A stretch of DNA of 64,000 nt from NCBI GenBank assembly GCA_019022495.1, contig JAFEKR010000001.1, positions 3,844,001 through 3,908,000 on the forward strand, given 5' to 3'. The stretch is from Epichloe hybrida (Eukaryota > Ascomycota > Sordariomycetes > Hypocreales > Clavicipitaceae). Below the pieces are notes generated by a model. The model was not told the DNA's origin and made no database searches. It saw only the letters and a program-made list of their open reading frames with translations. Shown in pieces: positions 1 through 12,293 of the stretch; within the stretch, counting starts at the first letter, position 1, and every line of letters begins with the position of its first letter. A program made the position numbers and the translations under genes.

Positions 1-2693
1 GAGGGGGATACGCTAAAAATCAGTCCTACGCTATATAATAAACAGTCAATTTGCTTATTTTTAGTTGATTGAAAGACTAGATATAAGTGGGTTATCTTAT
101 TACCTAATAAGGAAGGCCCAACTATTTATAAGGCTATTAAAGGCTTCTTCAGAGGGCTTAAAAATCAACTAGGTTAATATCCTAGGCACCTTCACTTCGA
201 TGGGGGCCAGGAAATCGATTCTAGTTGTTAAGCTTAGTTGAATTCTAAAGGGATCAAATTTACGACTTCTAGTCCCTATATCCATAAGCAAAATGGATTA
301 GCAAAACGTTTAATTCGTACTATTCTAGATCGATTAAGGGCTACTATCCAGTGGGCAAAATTGCCGTTATTTTTATAGTGTTTTGTGTTACCTACAGTTG
401 TTAACCTTATTAATATAACTGCTAATACCACTAAGGATGAAAGCCCTGAATAACTGTTATCTAGGGAGCTAAATCAGCCTTATACAACTGATATTAGTAG
501 TATTAGAGCTATAGGATCTTACTGTGAGATTCTAATCCCCCTGGAAAAACAACCTAAAGCCCAGAAGTTAGCAGCTAGGACTATCCCTAGAAGACTTTTA
601 GCTACACTAGGTTCTAACACCTACCTAGTGTACATCCCCTCTAAAAGGCTAGTTATAAAGACTAGTTTTATTAAGATTATAGAACCTATAGGCCCTGTTT
701 CTAAAGGCTTACCTAGGATTTTTATAGGGGATAACCCTTTAGAGGGGGAAAATGATTTAGATCAACAACATCTAGATCAAGGTTCAAAGGATTATCCTAT
801 AGACAACATAGGTATCCCTATAGGTCAAGAAAAACCACCTATAGGCCCTAAAGAACCCCCTAAAGGCTTAATTCCAGCGGATCCTATATAGGCGTAGCCT
901 ATAACTTAACCAGGAAATCAGATTTTGACTTCGGACCTTGATTTTGACAAAATTATCGATTTCGACCCTAATATCGACCCTATGGATGTTAATATTAGTT
1001 CCCCTTCTTCTCTAGATTTTATAAAAGAAATCTGCTTTAAGGTACGGGAGAAGCTAAAGGAAAAGAATCCTATTAGCCTAAGCCTAAGACCTGGAAGTAG
1101 GCTATATCTAGCCCTAAAAGGGATAAATAGATAGAAGCCACGTACAAGGAATACAAATAGCTTCTAAAGGCTAGTACTTTTAAATTTATAGGGAAAGATC
1201 AAATCCCTAAGGGCCGAAAAGTACTAAAGAATAGGCTTGTTTATAAGCTTAAAAAGGATAAAGAAAATAATCCTTTAAAATATAAGGCTCAACTCATTAC
1301 TAAGGGATTTATGCAAATCAAAGGCCTAGATTACCTAGAGACCTTCGCTACCACAAGCATTCCCCCTAGCTAGAGGATTTTACTAGCCCTAGCGGCTTGG
1401 AATAACTAGGAAATCAAACAAATCGATTTTATAGGAGCTTTTCTTAATAGTAAGCTACAACAACAGATTTATATAGTTATTCTAGAAGGGTTTATTAAAT
1501 TCCTTAAGGCAAATCCTAAACTAGCTAAATTAGCTAGAAGTTTTGGCTAGAAACCTTCTAAAGATCAAGTAATTTTATTACAGAAGTCTTTATATAGCCT
1601 AAAACAAAGCTTAAGGGAATAGCAATAAGCGCTAATATTAGTGCTTAAATCCCTAGGATTTAACCCTTTAATATCTAACCTAGCTATCTTCTTTAATCCT
1701 TTAACCAAAACCTTCGTCATTACGTACGTTAATAACTGTCTTCTAATTAGACCGGATTTATCTTATATCCAAAGGCTTAAAAAGGAACTTCATAAAGTCT
1801 ATCCAATAGAAGATAGGGGGCCTGCTGAATTCTTCTTAGGGGTTCAAATCATATAAGATAGGCCTAATAAAATACTAAAAATTCATCAATCTTAGTATAT
1901 ATTAGAAGCCTTAAAACGATTTAATATGCTAGATAGTAAGCCTATTAGCATACCTCTTTAGCTAGGCATTTTAGCTACGCAGATAACTAAGCTTTTAATA
2001 GCTAGCGAAATCAAGCTTTATTAGTGCATTATAAGGACTATAATATACCTAATGTTGCTTATAAGGCCTAATACAGCTTTTACGCTACAGTGGTTATTTA
2101 CTACACTAGCTAGCCCTTATATAGAATACCTAAAAGTAGCTAAAAATCTACTAAGGTATCTATTAGGGACTAGATTCCTTGCTATTATCTATAGGGGAGA
2201 CCCTAAAGGTTTAGTTAGCAAAAGCCTAATACGTTATTACAATAGTGATTTTACAGGGGATAAAAAGACCTCAAAATCAACCTATGCTTATTTATTTAAG
2301 CTAGCTAGCGGACTTATTAGCTAGAAATCAAAGAAAGCTAGTATAATAGCTTTATTAACACTAGAAGCTGAAGCTAATGCTATCTGTGAGACCTTCCGGG
2401 AGCTTTAGTGGCTTTAGGGCTTATTTAAGGAGCTAAAAACCCCTATTTCTCCCCCTATCCAGATATATTACAATAATCAAGGCGCTATAACTACTGCTTA
2501 TAACCTTGCTTTACATAGTTATACAAAGCATATATTGCTAAAGTTTAACTATATTAGGTAATAGGTTTTAGAGGGTTTAGCTAAGATCAAATATCTAGAT
2601 ACGAAGTCAATGCCTGTAGATAGTCTTACGAAACCTCTTTCTAGACCTCTTTATTAGGCTTTTATTAAGCTTTTAGGGCTTAATAATTATTAA
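1..2693 (+). pseudogene. D1 gag-pol remnant: integrase, reverse transcriptase, RNase H
   Basis: One frame, ending in TAA at 2691-2693, carries the copia order integrase, reverse transcriptase, RNase H. The integrase core follows the window start. RT begins around 1300; a QIDF-GAFLN motif lies near 1420-1450. The catalytic YVDD box near 1725 reads YVNN, so both Asp are lost by G-to-A change. RNase H lies at about 2240-2690 (reads NSDFTGDKKTSKST, Asp to Asn in the first position). Internal stops are TAG or TAA at sites where D2 or the family has Gln or Trp, for example the SW-K motif after the RNase H core. Non-functional; would have encoded the pol part of a single gag-pol polyprotein. Confidence 0.9.
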
Positions 2694-2901
2694 ACTAACA
2701 ACTATTTCCCTTTAACAGGGAACCAAAAACAATGTCAAAAAGGGAGCTATATTTAACAATAGCTAGGAATTCAAAAAGGGGGTCTTTTATTTTTCCTGTT
2801 TTTCCCTTTTTATCTATTATTATTAAAAGTTATTAATTTTTCCCTATAGTCTTTTTGTACACTTCTAATTGCTTTTAAATATAATTCTTTTGTAAAGAGA
2901 G

Positions 2902-3725
2902 TGTTAAAAATAAGACCTATTTTTAGCCCTTTTCTAGTTAAAGAACCTTCTTATTACTAGCTTGCTTTGCAAGTCTGATAGCTACACTGCAGCTGTTAAC
3001 GGTCACGAGGGCAGCTATCAATGGCTGCGTCGCAGCTATTAACAGCTGCGACTAACCATGTGGATAACTAATTAGTTAATTACATTGTGGCTACAAGTGT
3101 GGCTATAACCACGCTACTAGTAATTAAGTAAGCTAGGGTAACATAAGCTAGGGTGACATAAGCAGGTTACCCTACACATAACTTACCCTATAGCTATCTT
3201 TAACAATGATTTTCTCTTTATCTAGAGGTTATACAAAAGTTTCACATATAGCAAATTAAAGCTTAAAGATAGGGCTTTCTCTTTATACAAGGTTATTTTT
3301 TAGACTAAAAGTTAGTGTATATAGGTTGCTAGCTAGTATAGTAGTAAGTTGATTTTTTGGTTTTTGCATACAAATGAATTTTGTGGAAAATCAAAAGTAG
3401 CCCGTAAGACCCCATTAGCGGCCCGGATCCACTAATATAATTAGTAGGTCTATAAGAGAAAGAAGATCTTTTTAACTAGCTAGATAGCTAGTCCTCTCAA
3501 CTAACAACAGCCGCATTACCCGTACAACGTATCTAAAATCAATTCTATTGCTTTATAAGATATTATAAAAGTGATCTAAATTGAATTCTATTAGTTAATA
3601 ACTGCCATAACCTTCCGTTACGTTGCGTTAATTGATTTAACGTTGTAGCCCTATTAGTCCCCAACCGTAGAGCTTGCACCCGTACAGCTGTTGTCAGCTG
3701 GCAACTAGCTCCCTACATTTCAATA
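2902..3725 (+). repeat. D1 3' LTR (824 bp)
   Basis: It begins TGTTAAAAA and ends CAATA, the same boundaries as the two LTRs of D2. A purine-rich stretch (TGTAAAGAGAG, 2891-2901) directly precedes it and is the likely polypurine tract. It carries two copies of a 15-base unit (GCTAGGGTAACATAA then GCTAGGGTGACATAA, about 3133-3162), as does the D2 3' LTR, whereas the D2 5' LTR has one. Confidence 0.93.
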
Positions 3726-3730
3726 GCTAG

Positions 3731-6700
3731 TTAGTATGCTTATTTACTTATAGTATTAAGTATTTAAAATAGCTTAATAAATCTTAGGTTTAGCTTCTAT
3801 TTTATATTCTTAAGCCTAATATTCTTTACTAATAGTAATACTAAGTCTTTTATTTTTAAGGTTATTAGCTAATATCTCTAGTTATAGTACTTTACCTATA
3901 CTTTAGTAGCCCTTACCTAGTTATATACTAGTTTTTTCCTAACCTTATATAACTTTTTAATATATATATAAGCCTCTAGGACCTCTCCCTCTATACTCTT
4001 ACCCTTAAGAGTAAGGTAAAACTTAGGTAAATAGCCTATAAGAGTGTAGTTAGGGGAGTAGCTTATTATTCTATTAATAGTATTATTATATATAAATTAG
4101 GCTATTAGGAGTAGCTTTAGCTATAGTTATTAGTTCTCTTTAATAAAATATAATAAGTAATACTTAAGTACTTAATTTATTCTCTTTATTTACTTATTAG
4201 TTTAAGGGTAAAACACTATTAAAAGCCTTTACTTTATATATAACTAGTAATATACCTCTAACTAGAATTAGCTTATAAATACTAACCCTCTATTAGATAT
4301 AATACCCTCTAGTACTCTAAATTATAGCTTAATCTTCTTATAGAATAACTTTGCTAATTTAGCTATATTAATTATAGTCTTTATAGGAAAAAAAATAAAG
4401 TACTTAGTAAATTAGTTTATAATTACTAGGATTATATTAGTTTCTTACTTACCTAGCTATACTAGTAGTAAACCTATAATAAAGTTTATTAAGATTTTTA
4501 CTTATAGTTACCTTAGTATTAGTAATAATTTAAGGCTTCTATAAGGGTAGTGCTATCTTACTACTATATACTAGTATACTTTATAGCTAGATATATAGTT
4601 TAAAATAGCTTTACTTATTACTAGCTACTAATAGTAATATTTTAGTAGCTCTAGAGTATATTTAGTCCTAAAATAACTTACTAATAAATTATTATAGTAT
4701 AGCTATAAAAGCTCCTATTAGAAGATAGGCTCCTATAGAATAATTACCTAGTCTTTATATATTAGGAGGCCCCTTATACTATATAACTATAAACTAGCTT
4801 TTCCCCTCCCTTTTACTTAGAAGTTAACCTTATCTTTATACTTTTATAAATCTAAATCTTAGTCCTATACCTTCTATAGTAATTATACTAATAGTTTATT
4901 TACTATAAATTAGTAAGGATTTAGTAATATAATAACCTCTTAAATTACTTATACTATACTAATATCTTAAATATATATTACTTTCTCCTTAATATTACCC
5001 TTATTTAGCTAACTTATTACTAGATTTATAGTAGCTAATTAGCCTTTTACCTAGGCTACTCTTATCTTAGTAAGTTCTAAGACTAGTATTATACTATAAC
5101 TTCTTTAATATATTAGTACTTTTTCTTTTACTATATAGATATTTACTTTCTTCCTTTAAAGCTCTAGTAAGAGCGCCTTATTTAACATAGGTTTACCCTT
5201 ATAATTAGACCTTCTTAATAGTATATCTATAAGGTTACTTTTCCCTAGTTTATACTTAATTATAAAATAAAAAGGGTAAAGAAATATACACTATTATACT
5301 TATTTTTTATTTAGTTTTTACTACCTTATAAAGGTTTATAGGTTATAATAGTTTAATAGGATCTCTATAGGTATTTTTATACCTTTAATATAATATTACT
5401 AGTGTTTAAATAACTTTACTATAGTAAGTAGCTCTTAATTAGCTATACTATAATTATATTTAGTATTTATAAACTTCCTTAACTAAAAGGCTACTAAATA
5501 CTAATAGCCCTTATTATCTTACTAAGATAGGATTCTTACTATTATAAAAATTAAGGTATTTATCTTAATATACACTACCTAACTTAGGTTATAGTATTAG
5601 AGTAAAGGTACTTACTAAAAGGTATCTTTTAGCTAGTTAAAAACTAACTTCTCCTTTTCTTTAAATATAAACCTCCTAGTCTAGATATTATTTTAACTAC
5701 CCTTTATTAATATATAAAGAGATACTATAATCCTAGAGTATTTATAAATAAACTATTAGTAAAAGTTATAAAACCTAAGAAATAACTATATATTTTTAAA
5801 ACTTATTAGCTTCTTCTATTCTCTAATTATATTAACCTAGTAAGTATTTATTAATATCCTATTAATAAAGAGAATAAACCCTAGGAATTTTACTAATTTC
5901 TTATAGAAAGAGTACTTAGAGAGTTTTATATATAACTTTACTAACCTTATATATTTAAGGACTTACTTAATATATTTAGTATACTCCTTCTTTATCTTAG
6001 AGAAGATTAAGATATTATCTAGATATACTATATAAATAGTATTAACTAGCTTATATAATACTTTATAAATATAACTTTAGAAAGTAGCTAGGGTATTTAT
6101 TAACTTAAAAGGTATTATAAGGTACTTATAGTGCCTATAATATATATAAAAAGCTATCTTTTATTTATTACTTTCTTTAATATTAATTTAGTAATATATA
6201 TTCTTAATATTAATCTTAGAAAAGAAATAAGCCCCTTAGTATTAATTAAGAATCTCTAAAATTAAGGGGAGAGTATAGTAATTCTTTTATATTACCTTAT
6301 TAAGCCCTTAATAGTTAATATATAGCTATAGTATTCTATCCTTCTTTAGTATAAATAGGATAAGTATACTTACTAGGCTTTTTAAGGGTCTTATCTAGCC
6401 TTTCTTTAGGTTATTATTAATATATTCCTAGAGCTCCCTAAGTTTACTTTAGAAGAGAGAATAGATTAGTCTATATAAGGGTATAGCTCCTAGTATAAGA
6501 TTAATTATATAGTTAGTTAACTTCTTTAATAAGAGGCTCCTTACCTTATCTAATATAAATATATCTTTAAATTTATATAGTTTCTCTAGGATATCTTTAA
6601 TAGTTTTATATACTTTTACTTTCTTTTTCTTTTTAAGAGAGATAAACTTATTTTCTATTATACCTATAATAGTATATATAATTATCTTATTATATATTAC

Positions 6701-8690
6701 CTTTATAAACTTATAGGGAGTTAGTAGTAAAAAGGCTACCTTTCTCTTTTTAAACTACTATTCTTATAAGTATAAGTAAAGATATATATATTCTTCTATA
6801 AGTATATATATTCTAATTAATATAAGGCTTCCCTTTACCCTTAGGTCCTTATTAATAGCTATATATAGTAACTTAAGGTCTTTCTCTTTACCTTATAAAT
6901 CTTTAATTAAAATAAGTACCTTATAGATACTATATTAGGGAACTATTAGAGCTCTTACTACCTTTAAGATAGGTATTATAACCTTAGCCTAATTAAGCTT
7001 ATAAGTTTATATAAATTAAGCGCTTATAATATTAATCCTAGTATAACTATTAAGATTTACTACTATTTTAATATCTTTATACTTATAAATAGTAACTAGT
7101 GTGTAGAATTAGTATCTTACTAGTACCCTAGTATCTAAGGTAAAGGTAAGGGCTTTTACTTTTACCTTTAGGAGTTTTCCTAACTCTCTTACTAGTCTTT
7201 CCTTAGCTTATTATAATTATAAATAAGGTACTTTATACTACTATAATTAAAGTACTATTTTCTTCCTTATAGTTTATTATTATTTAGGTAAGTAACTAAG
7301 GTCTTTTTCTTATCCTTATTCTTATCTCTTTAGTCCTTATTTAGCTAATACCCTTATAAGAAGTTATATCTTTAGTATTAAGCTACCTTATATAGCCTTT
7401 TCTCTTTTAAATTATTTAGCTTTTACTTATTCTCTAATATTACCTCCTAGAATCACTAAGTAAGTTATATAATATCTTCTTATATTAGACTAGTAATATC
7501 TATATATAAGTAAATATAATCTTATAAGTTAGAAAGTAATTTTATAAAGAATATAAAAGTATAGGTTTTTTCTAGAGCTTATTCTAGGTATTTCTTTAGT
7601 AAATCTAAGTAAATACTAAACTTAATAAAACTCTAGCCTTCCTTTTACTTTATATTTTCTAGCTATATAACTATTTATATATTATAACTTATAAAGTCTT
7701 TAAGTAGTATAAGGGTTTAGTCTTAGAACTTATCCTAGTTATTCTTAGGATAATCCTAACTATTAGCTAGTTATTCTTTAATATATTAGTCCTATCTAGC
7801 CTAATAGTTTATATATATATAGTTAAGTGTAAAAAGAATCTTTTAGTTATCTTAGTAATACTTCTTCTTTACTCTCTTAAAGGTATAGTTAAAGTTATTA
7901 AGCTATATCTTATACTTTTATAAGTTTATAAGGTATTAGAGTTTTTGTCAGGAGCACGGAGGCCAAGGGGCCATGGACAGGACAGTCATATAATAGAGCC
8001 CTTAGATAAGCCTCGGGTTCCGCGGATAACTAAGTAGCTATAAGATAGCTATGTGCATGTAGTAGGGTATTTAAACAAGGACTACCTACAAGAGATGTAG
8101 GAGGTTAGAGTTTTAAGACCTTTATATACCTACCCCTAAGTAGTAGCTCTCTAGCTATGACTAAGAACCTTAGCCTTCACTCCGTTTATATCTCTCCCAC
8201 CGAAGTCATGACAGTTTTATAATATTTTAAACCTTAACTTTTTAGCTACTAAGGCTTAAGAATAAACTATTTTTTTAGTCTTTTTTTACTAGTTTTTTAT
8301 AAGATTATATTAAGTTAGTAAGCTTCTTTTCTTAATCCTATAGTTTCTTAAGTTACTTAAGCTAGGTAATTTACTCCCTAATTACTATTTTTTCTATTAC
8401 TATAGTAAAGGGTATAGCTTTAAATAAGGTTATAAAATATAATATATCCCTAGCTATAGTATTACTATTATTTAGCTAATCCTAAGTAATATATAGTATA
8501 GTTTTAGTAAATTAGGTTATTCTCCCCCTTATATTACTCTTAGATAGCTAGTAGTAAAAGCTTTAGAATTATAAAAATAAAGGGGTATCTAGGTAAGAGG
8601 TATAGAGGTATTTATATATTAACTAAAGCTTACTAGGTCTAAGTATATTATATATATGAGTTACTAACTTATAGCTAGTAACTCGCTAGT
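3731..8690 (-). mobile_element. Ty3/gypsy retrotransposon relic G1
   Basis: Very AT-rich and heavily RIP-mutated, but minus-strand translation shows a Ty3/gypsy pol order. The start of RT lies at about 6520-6390: P-YRLIYSL, a Leu-Arg-Glu-Leu segment, EYINNNLKKG, then IRP. The end of the RT-associated RNase H lies at about 5270-5170 (YKLGKSNLIDILLRRS). The integrase core is at about 4530-4330 (NFIIGL, then NIILVII-N-FTKYF). Many codons are TAG/TAA, and Asp codons appear as Asn. Upstream sequence (7000-8400) would be protease and gag, not resolved. The outer LTRs could not be defined. A second copy, G2, matches 6594-8440. The element is interrupted by a solo LTR at 7946-8213. Confidence 0.8.
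7941..8218. mobile_element. Solo LTR (7946-8213) with 5-bp target duplication GTTTT
   Basis: A 268-bp segment starts TGTCAGGAGC and ends GTCATGACA, so its ends are the inverted pair TGTCA/TGACA. It is flanked by direct repeats GTTTT at 7941-7945 and 8214-8218. Copy G2 keeps the uninterrupted site with a single GTTTT at 51460-51464, which proves insertion. Composition is far less AT-rich than the surrounding relic. TGTCA/TGACA ends with a 5-bp duplication fit an LTR left after LTR-LTR recombination. No internal domain is present, so the parent element cannot be named; gypsy-type is likely from the ends. Confidence 0.88.
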
Positions 8691-8766
8691 ATTACATAGA
8701 CCTAGCCCTAGGGCATGGTGCGCCCGCCTGGTGGTGCGCTGGCGCGCTGGTGTTGTGAGTAGGGCC

Positions 8767-9448
8767 TCACATTAGTGTCCTAAAGAACCCCACCTTCGAA
8801 TACAAATCTGCGATTATGAAAGGGGGAGAGAGGGAGTGTGTCGCGACACGACAGCAACTTCCCAAATTTAAGCAGGCGACTGGGCAGCTACGCATTCCAA
8901 TACCGAGCACAAAGGATGAGGATAAGACGGCTATTGAGCAGTTTTTCGTAACTTCTCGCCGGTTGCGCTTGGCTGCCAGGATAAGCGGTATTGATTCTCC
9001 ATAAATCCTCAGATTATGTTGTAAGGTCAAGTCACACCCAGAGAAGTCGATGAGCTTCAATGCAAGCCTTTGCTGATCCTTGTCGATTGTATGGTGAAGT
9101 GCAATGCCGCAGACATCCCGAGAATCGGGCGTGCCTTTTCCAATTTCTTGTAAATTGCATGCAGACGTGCCTGACCAGATGCTTGAGACGAGACCTGCCG
9201 TATACTTCCACATTTCGGCGGAAAATGTCGCGTTCGAGAGATCCGTGCAGGAAGCGGTTCGTCCGACTCAGCGCTGAGACAGAATCCCTCCGAAGATGTC
9301 GGGCGATTATCAACCACAGCTCACGTGGGAGCCAAAAGCCTTTCACCGGCTGGGTTGTCACCGTCAGTTGCGATAAATGGAACAACCTAGCGATCTGCTT
9401 TGTTGGTTGTGAAGAAAGCAGCAAAACGTTAACGCTGATTGGAACCAA
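8767..9448 (-). pseudogene. F-box / ankyrin-repeat protein remnant, frameshifted
   Basis: The first frame (start 9448, read leftwards) carries an F-box-like segment around residues 40-85 (LPRELWLIIARHL, SALSRTNRFLHGSL, FRRNVEVYG). This is the usual N-terminal arrangement of fungal F-box/ankyrin proteins. The ankyrin-like continuation (SSIWSGTSACNLQEIGKG, then GIALHHTIDKDQQRLALKLI, then PLILAAKRNRREV) is in a different frame from about 9210 on. No good GT-AG intron of the right phase bridges the two, so a small indel near 9200 is the simplest reading. After about 8930 the homology fades and the frame ends at 8767, close to the AT-rich boundary. Probably a truncated, frameshifted gene; an unrecognised intron is the alternative. 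Confidence 0.55.
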
Positions 9449-10324
9449 GCTCTCTGGTGTCTAAATCATAAGCTTCAAGCTTCATCTTCTAAGTAGTGCA
9501 CAAGTCTGATAAATTTGCATGGGTAGTGTGGCATGCAACCCGAAAACCGACCCAAAAGGGAAGGTAGCAGGCTAGGCGACCACGAAGTTGCAGACTGGCC
9601 CCGATGCTTCTAATTGTCCCCCTCAGGCAACGACATAAGGACCCTGCAAGGTCTCGCCTGAGTCTTGTCTCACGAATGGCGCCCAAACTCGGGACATGAT
9701 TGTTGGATGGTAGTCAGGGAACTTGGCGGAAATTGTCAAAGTGCACGCTTGGCAATAGGAGCCTGATTGACGTAAAGTAGTACAACCGCCGTTAATAGGA
9801 GTGGCTTCGGTCTATATACAACCACATGATGAAACTGTGCACGATATGTAGGCATAGGCAAATGATAAAATTTCTCTGCTTTTTTGTATAAACCTTATCA
9901 CTGGCCTGTTACCGAGTTATTATACTCGGTTAGATAAGCACGTGCTGTTGACCGGTTTGCGGCCCTTCTTTGTGTGGGCTTTGCGATCAAGAAATAGTAC
10001 AGTTGTAGTTTTTAGCCGTTCGGGTGCAAATTTTAGTGGCGCGAGATTCCACGCGGGCGCCTCCCAGACGGACGATGAGCGAATGACGCATGTGGCGTGC
10101 ATGTGGACCACTGAGAATGGGTCGGCGACAACTTTTGGTCTGAATGATCACGTGATTGGGTAGCACATGATCAGCTCCACGGCTGTTGCCAGCATCGTGC
10201 CCCTCACCAAGTGCCCCGCGAAGAAACTAGACAAAAAAATACATAATTACAAGTTGTGGGCAGTATTAATGCCTCTACCACCTAAGGAACACGGGGAGGG
10301 TTAAAACGCCGTCAAACTATCCTG
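9449..10324. other. No supported gene
   Basis: Balanced base composition. Only short overlapping open frames on both strands, none with a recognisable motif. I see no RNA gene or repeat here. Confidence 0.5.
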
Positions 10325-10775
10325 ATGAGTTCAGCAGTTGAGATCCTCCAGCTAGATGCGAAAGAAAAGGAGTGCTTGCGCGACTTGTTGAATTATACCG
10401 AGCGACACCCAGACGGATGGCACCCGACCAATTACGACAGGATGCATGAGTACTCCCATAGAGACGTTCACCTCATCATTGAACCTATCATTGAAGCAGT
10501 ACGTATATCGACGCTACCTAGGTAATAGGATCTAACAGTTCTTGAAGGATAAAAAGGGCATTCTTATGCGTATCTCCGGCGACTCTAAGAACCTATAGTA
10601 TAGGTTTAGTGTTGGCGATCTGATACCGATTTCGGGCAAGCGATACTCGATAATTGAAGGAAATGATCAAATTCAGCTTACTCTTAATGAGAAAGGACAT
10701 ATTTTAAAAGAAGTCGCGGTGCGATTTGAAGATAATTGTATATTAACTCTACTTTGGATAGTTAATAAGAAGTAA
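10325..10775 (+). pseudogene. Short hypothetical gene, two exons, one in-frame TAG
   Basis: The ATG frame from 10325 gives 58 codons of protein-like sequence. A GTACGT donor at 10499 and CTAACAG acceptor ending at 10538 would remove 40 bases and join it to a second open stretch ending in TAA at 10773-10775. The second stretch reads well (FLKDKKGILMRISGDSKN, then SVGDLIPISGKRYSIIEG) but contains a TAG at 10596-10598. A 40-base intron is short for fungi and its branch site lies almost on the acceptor, so the structure is uncertain. The TAG may be a nonsense change of the same type as in neighbouring genes. Function not recognised. The 3' end overlaps the convergent minus-strand frame by about 27 bases. 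Confidence 0.35.
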
Positions 10776-12293
10776 ACTCTTCTTATCATGGTTGCTATCT
10801 GGCGACACGAGTCTGGTAAAATGCTGGGAATCTATATCTTTGTGGTGCTATTCCTGGACTGATGGCATGAGACTGGTGAAAGACTCGGGATATATGGGGA
10901 TATCAACCTCGTGGGCAGTCTGGCAAGGAGTCTCATAAGTAGTCTGATACGCATTTTGTGGCGTGAGACTGGAAAAAGAGTTGGGATCAATGTGGAAACC
11001 AGCCAGGTAAGTAACGTCGTAATTGCCCTAATAATCGTCCTGAAGACCGCTGAAAGAGCTAGGATTAACGGTAAAGCTGGCGTGGTGCTTGACGGGAGTG
11101 ATTGTATTCGCGAAAGGCGGACCATTAGATCCGGTGGCCTCAGCATTCTGCGTATGATTGGCGGTTGGCGAAAACCCCGTATAAGGAAAGTTACCAGCAT
11201 GAGGCAGCTCGCAAGCATGTTGTTTCTGCATTGCGTAGTAGCCTGTTGTTTCCGAGGTAGCGAGAGAACTCAACATCCCAGCCGCCTCCGTAGCAGTCAT
11301 TTGTGTTTGACATTGTTCGAGAGAGGTTTGCTTTTCACTTTCGTTGGGCCAGAACATTGAGCTCTGATAGTCTAACAATTTATTTGCCAGGTGAAAAGTG
11401 TCATATTGCTTCGGGGGGGTTATGATTTTGATCGAATGGAGGTGCCGTAGGACAGTACCATAATCTTTCTGGACAAGGCCGCGGTCGGTGTCCCATCTAT
11501 GATCATTAGTATATACTCGCATCTGACAAATAATTACATACATTGAATCTGGTATGATATCATAAAAGAATATCCCCAGTGCGCTTCTGAATAGTTTATT
11601 CTCGTTTGCGACCTTATTGTTTCCATTGTTGTCGCATCGTTGGTTATTGAAGCGTGTCAGAAGATGACAGAACGAAATTCGGCGTTGCCTAGCTTTGATG
11701 ATAAACAGACAAGTAGTAGTCGCGTCGTCAGAGGCATCACATCTCAGAAAACGTAAAAAGTCCTGGACATGGCTCTTCCTGATAGAATCTATTTCAGGCT
11801 TCTAACGTCGAAAATGCAAGTACACAGCAACCGTTGTGAACCTCCATAAGACTCTATAAGTCGAAAATTGCTTGCAGATGTGGATCGCGGAGACGGTGAA
11901 GAACTTGCGGTATGCGTCAGTTGAGCTAAACGATCCGTGCTCGACAGGAAACTTGTCCGGCTCTGGCCACCAAAAGGTCCCTGGATTATTATCCCATAGG
12001 CAAAGATGACCAGAGATTGAATCGTCGACTTTCAATTGTGAACGTTCGATTGACTTGATTGCCGCAGCATTATTGATAGCCGGTTTGATGCTTCGCTTCC
12101 TAAAGTTGTCATGGAGCGACTGGTACCATCGTTCAAGGATTTGGCGATTCCCTTTGTTTTTGAGAACCACATCCGCTGATTCATCGTCCTTATAGGGCAG
12201 TAGTAGGCGCCGAAGCTCCCGAATCGTCAGTTTCGCCGAGTCGTAGCGCTTTTCCCGGTGTCGAAGATTCGTCTCTGCTTTACGCATCACCAT
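10749..12293 (-). pseudogene. Hypothetical 514-codon gene interrupted by three TAG codons
   Basis: One minus-strand frame runs from ATG at 12293 to TAG at 10749-10751 with only three internal stops, all TAG: 11802-11804, 11028-11030 and 10848-10850. There is no TAA or TGA and no frame change. The N-terminal part is charged (KAETNLRHREKRYDSAKLTI), followed by a Trp-rich stretch (LWDNNPGTFWWPEPDKF). Open sequence continues in the same frame across the first TAG (KPEIDSIRKSHVQDFLRFL). The C-terminal part has a degenerate repeat around Ser-Phe: NPSSFSGL, DPNSFSSL, YPESFTSL, DSQHFTRL; the third TAG falls between the last two. Each TAG can derive from CAG or TGG by one RIP-type transition. No domain recognised. 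Short introns or recoding cannot be excluded, but one broken single-exon gene is the simplest reading. Confidence 0.6.

Larger units (their letters stand above)
1..3725 (+). mobile_element. Copia-type LTR retrotransposon D1, 3' part (truncated by window edge)
   Basis: This is the 3' half of a Ty1/copia element, starting inside the integrase and ending with its 3' LTR. It is collinear with positions 56196-59920 of the complete copy D2: both stretches are exactly 3725 bases. The differences I compared are transitions (C/T, G/A), with no net indel. The target duplication cannot be checked because the 5' end is outside the window; the bases after the LTR are GCTAG. Mutation of the RIP type is visible throughout, so the copy is inactive. 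Confidence 0.93.

Noticed and set aside
11028..11543. Independent 171-codon gene starting at 11543
   Set aside because: The same frame is open upstream to 11802 and continues in frame into the 12293 start, so the Met at 11543 is internal.
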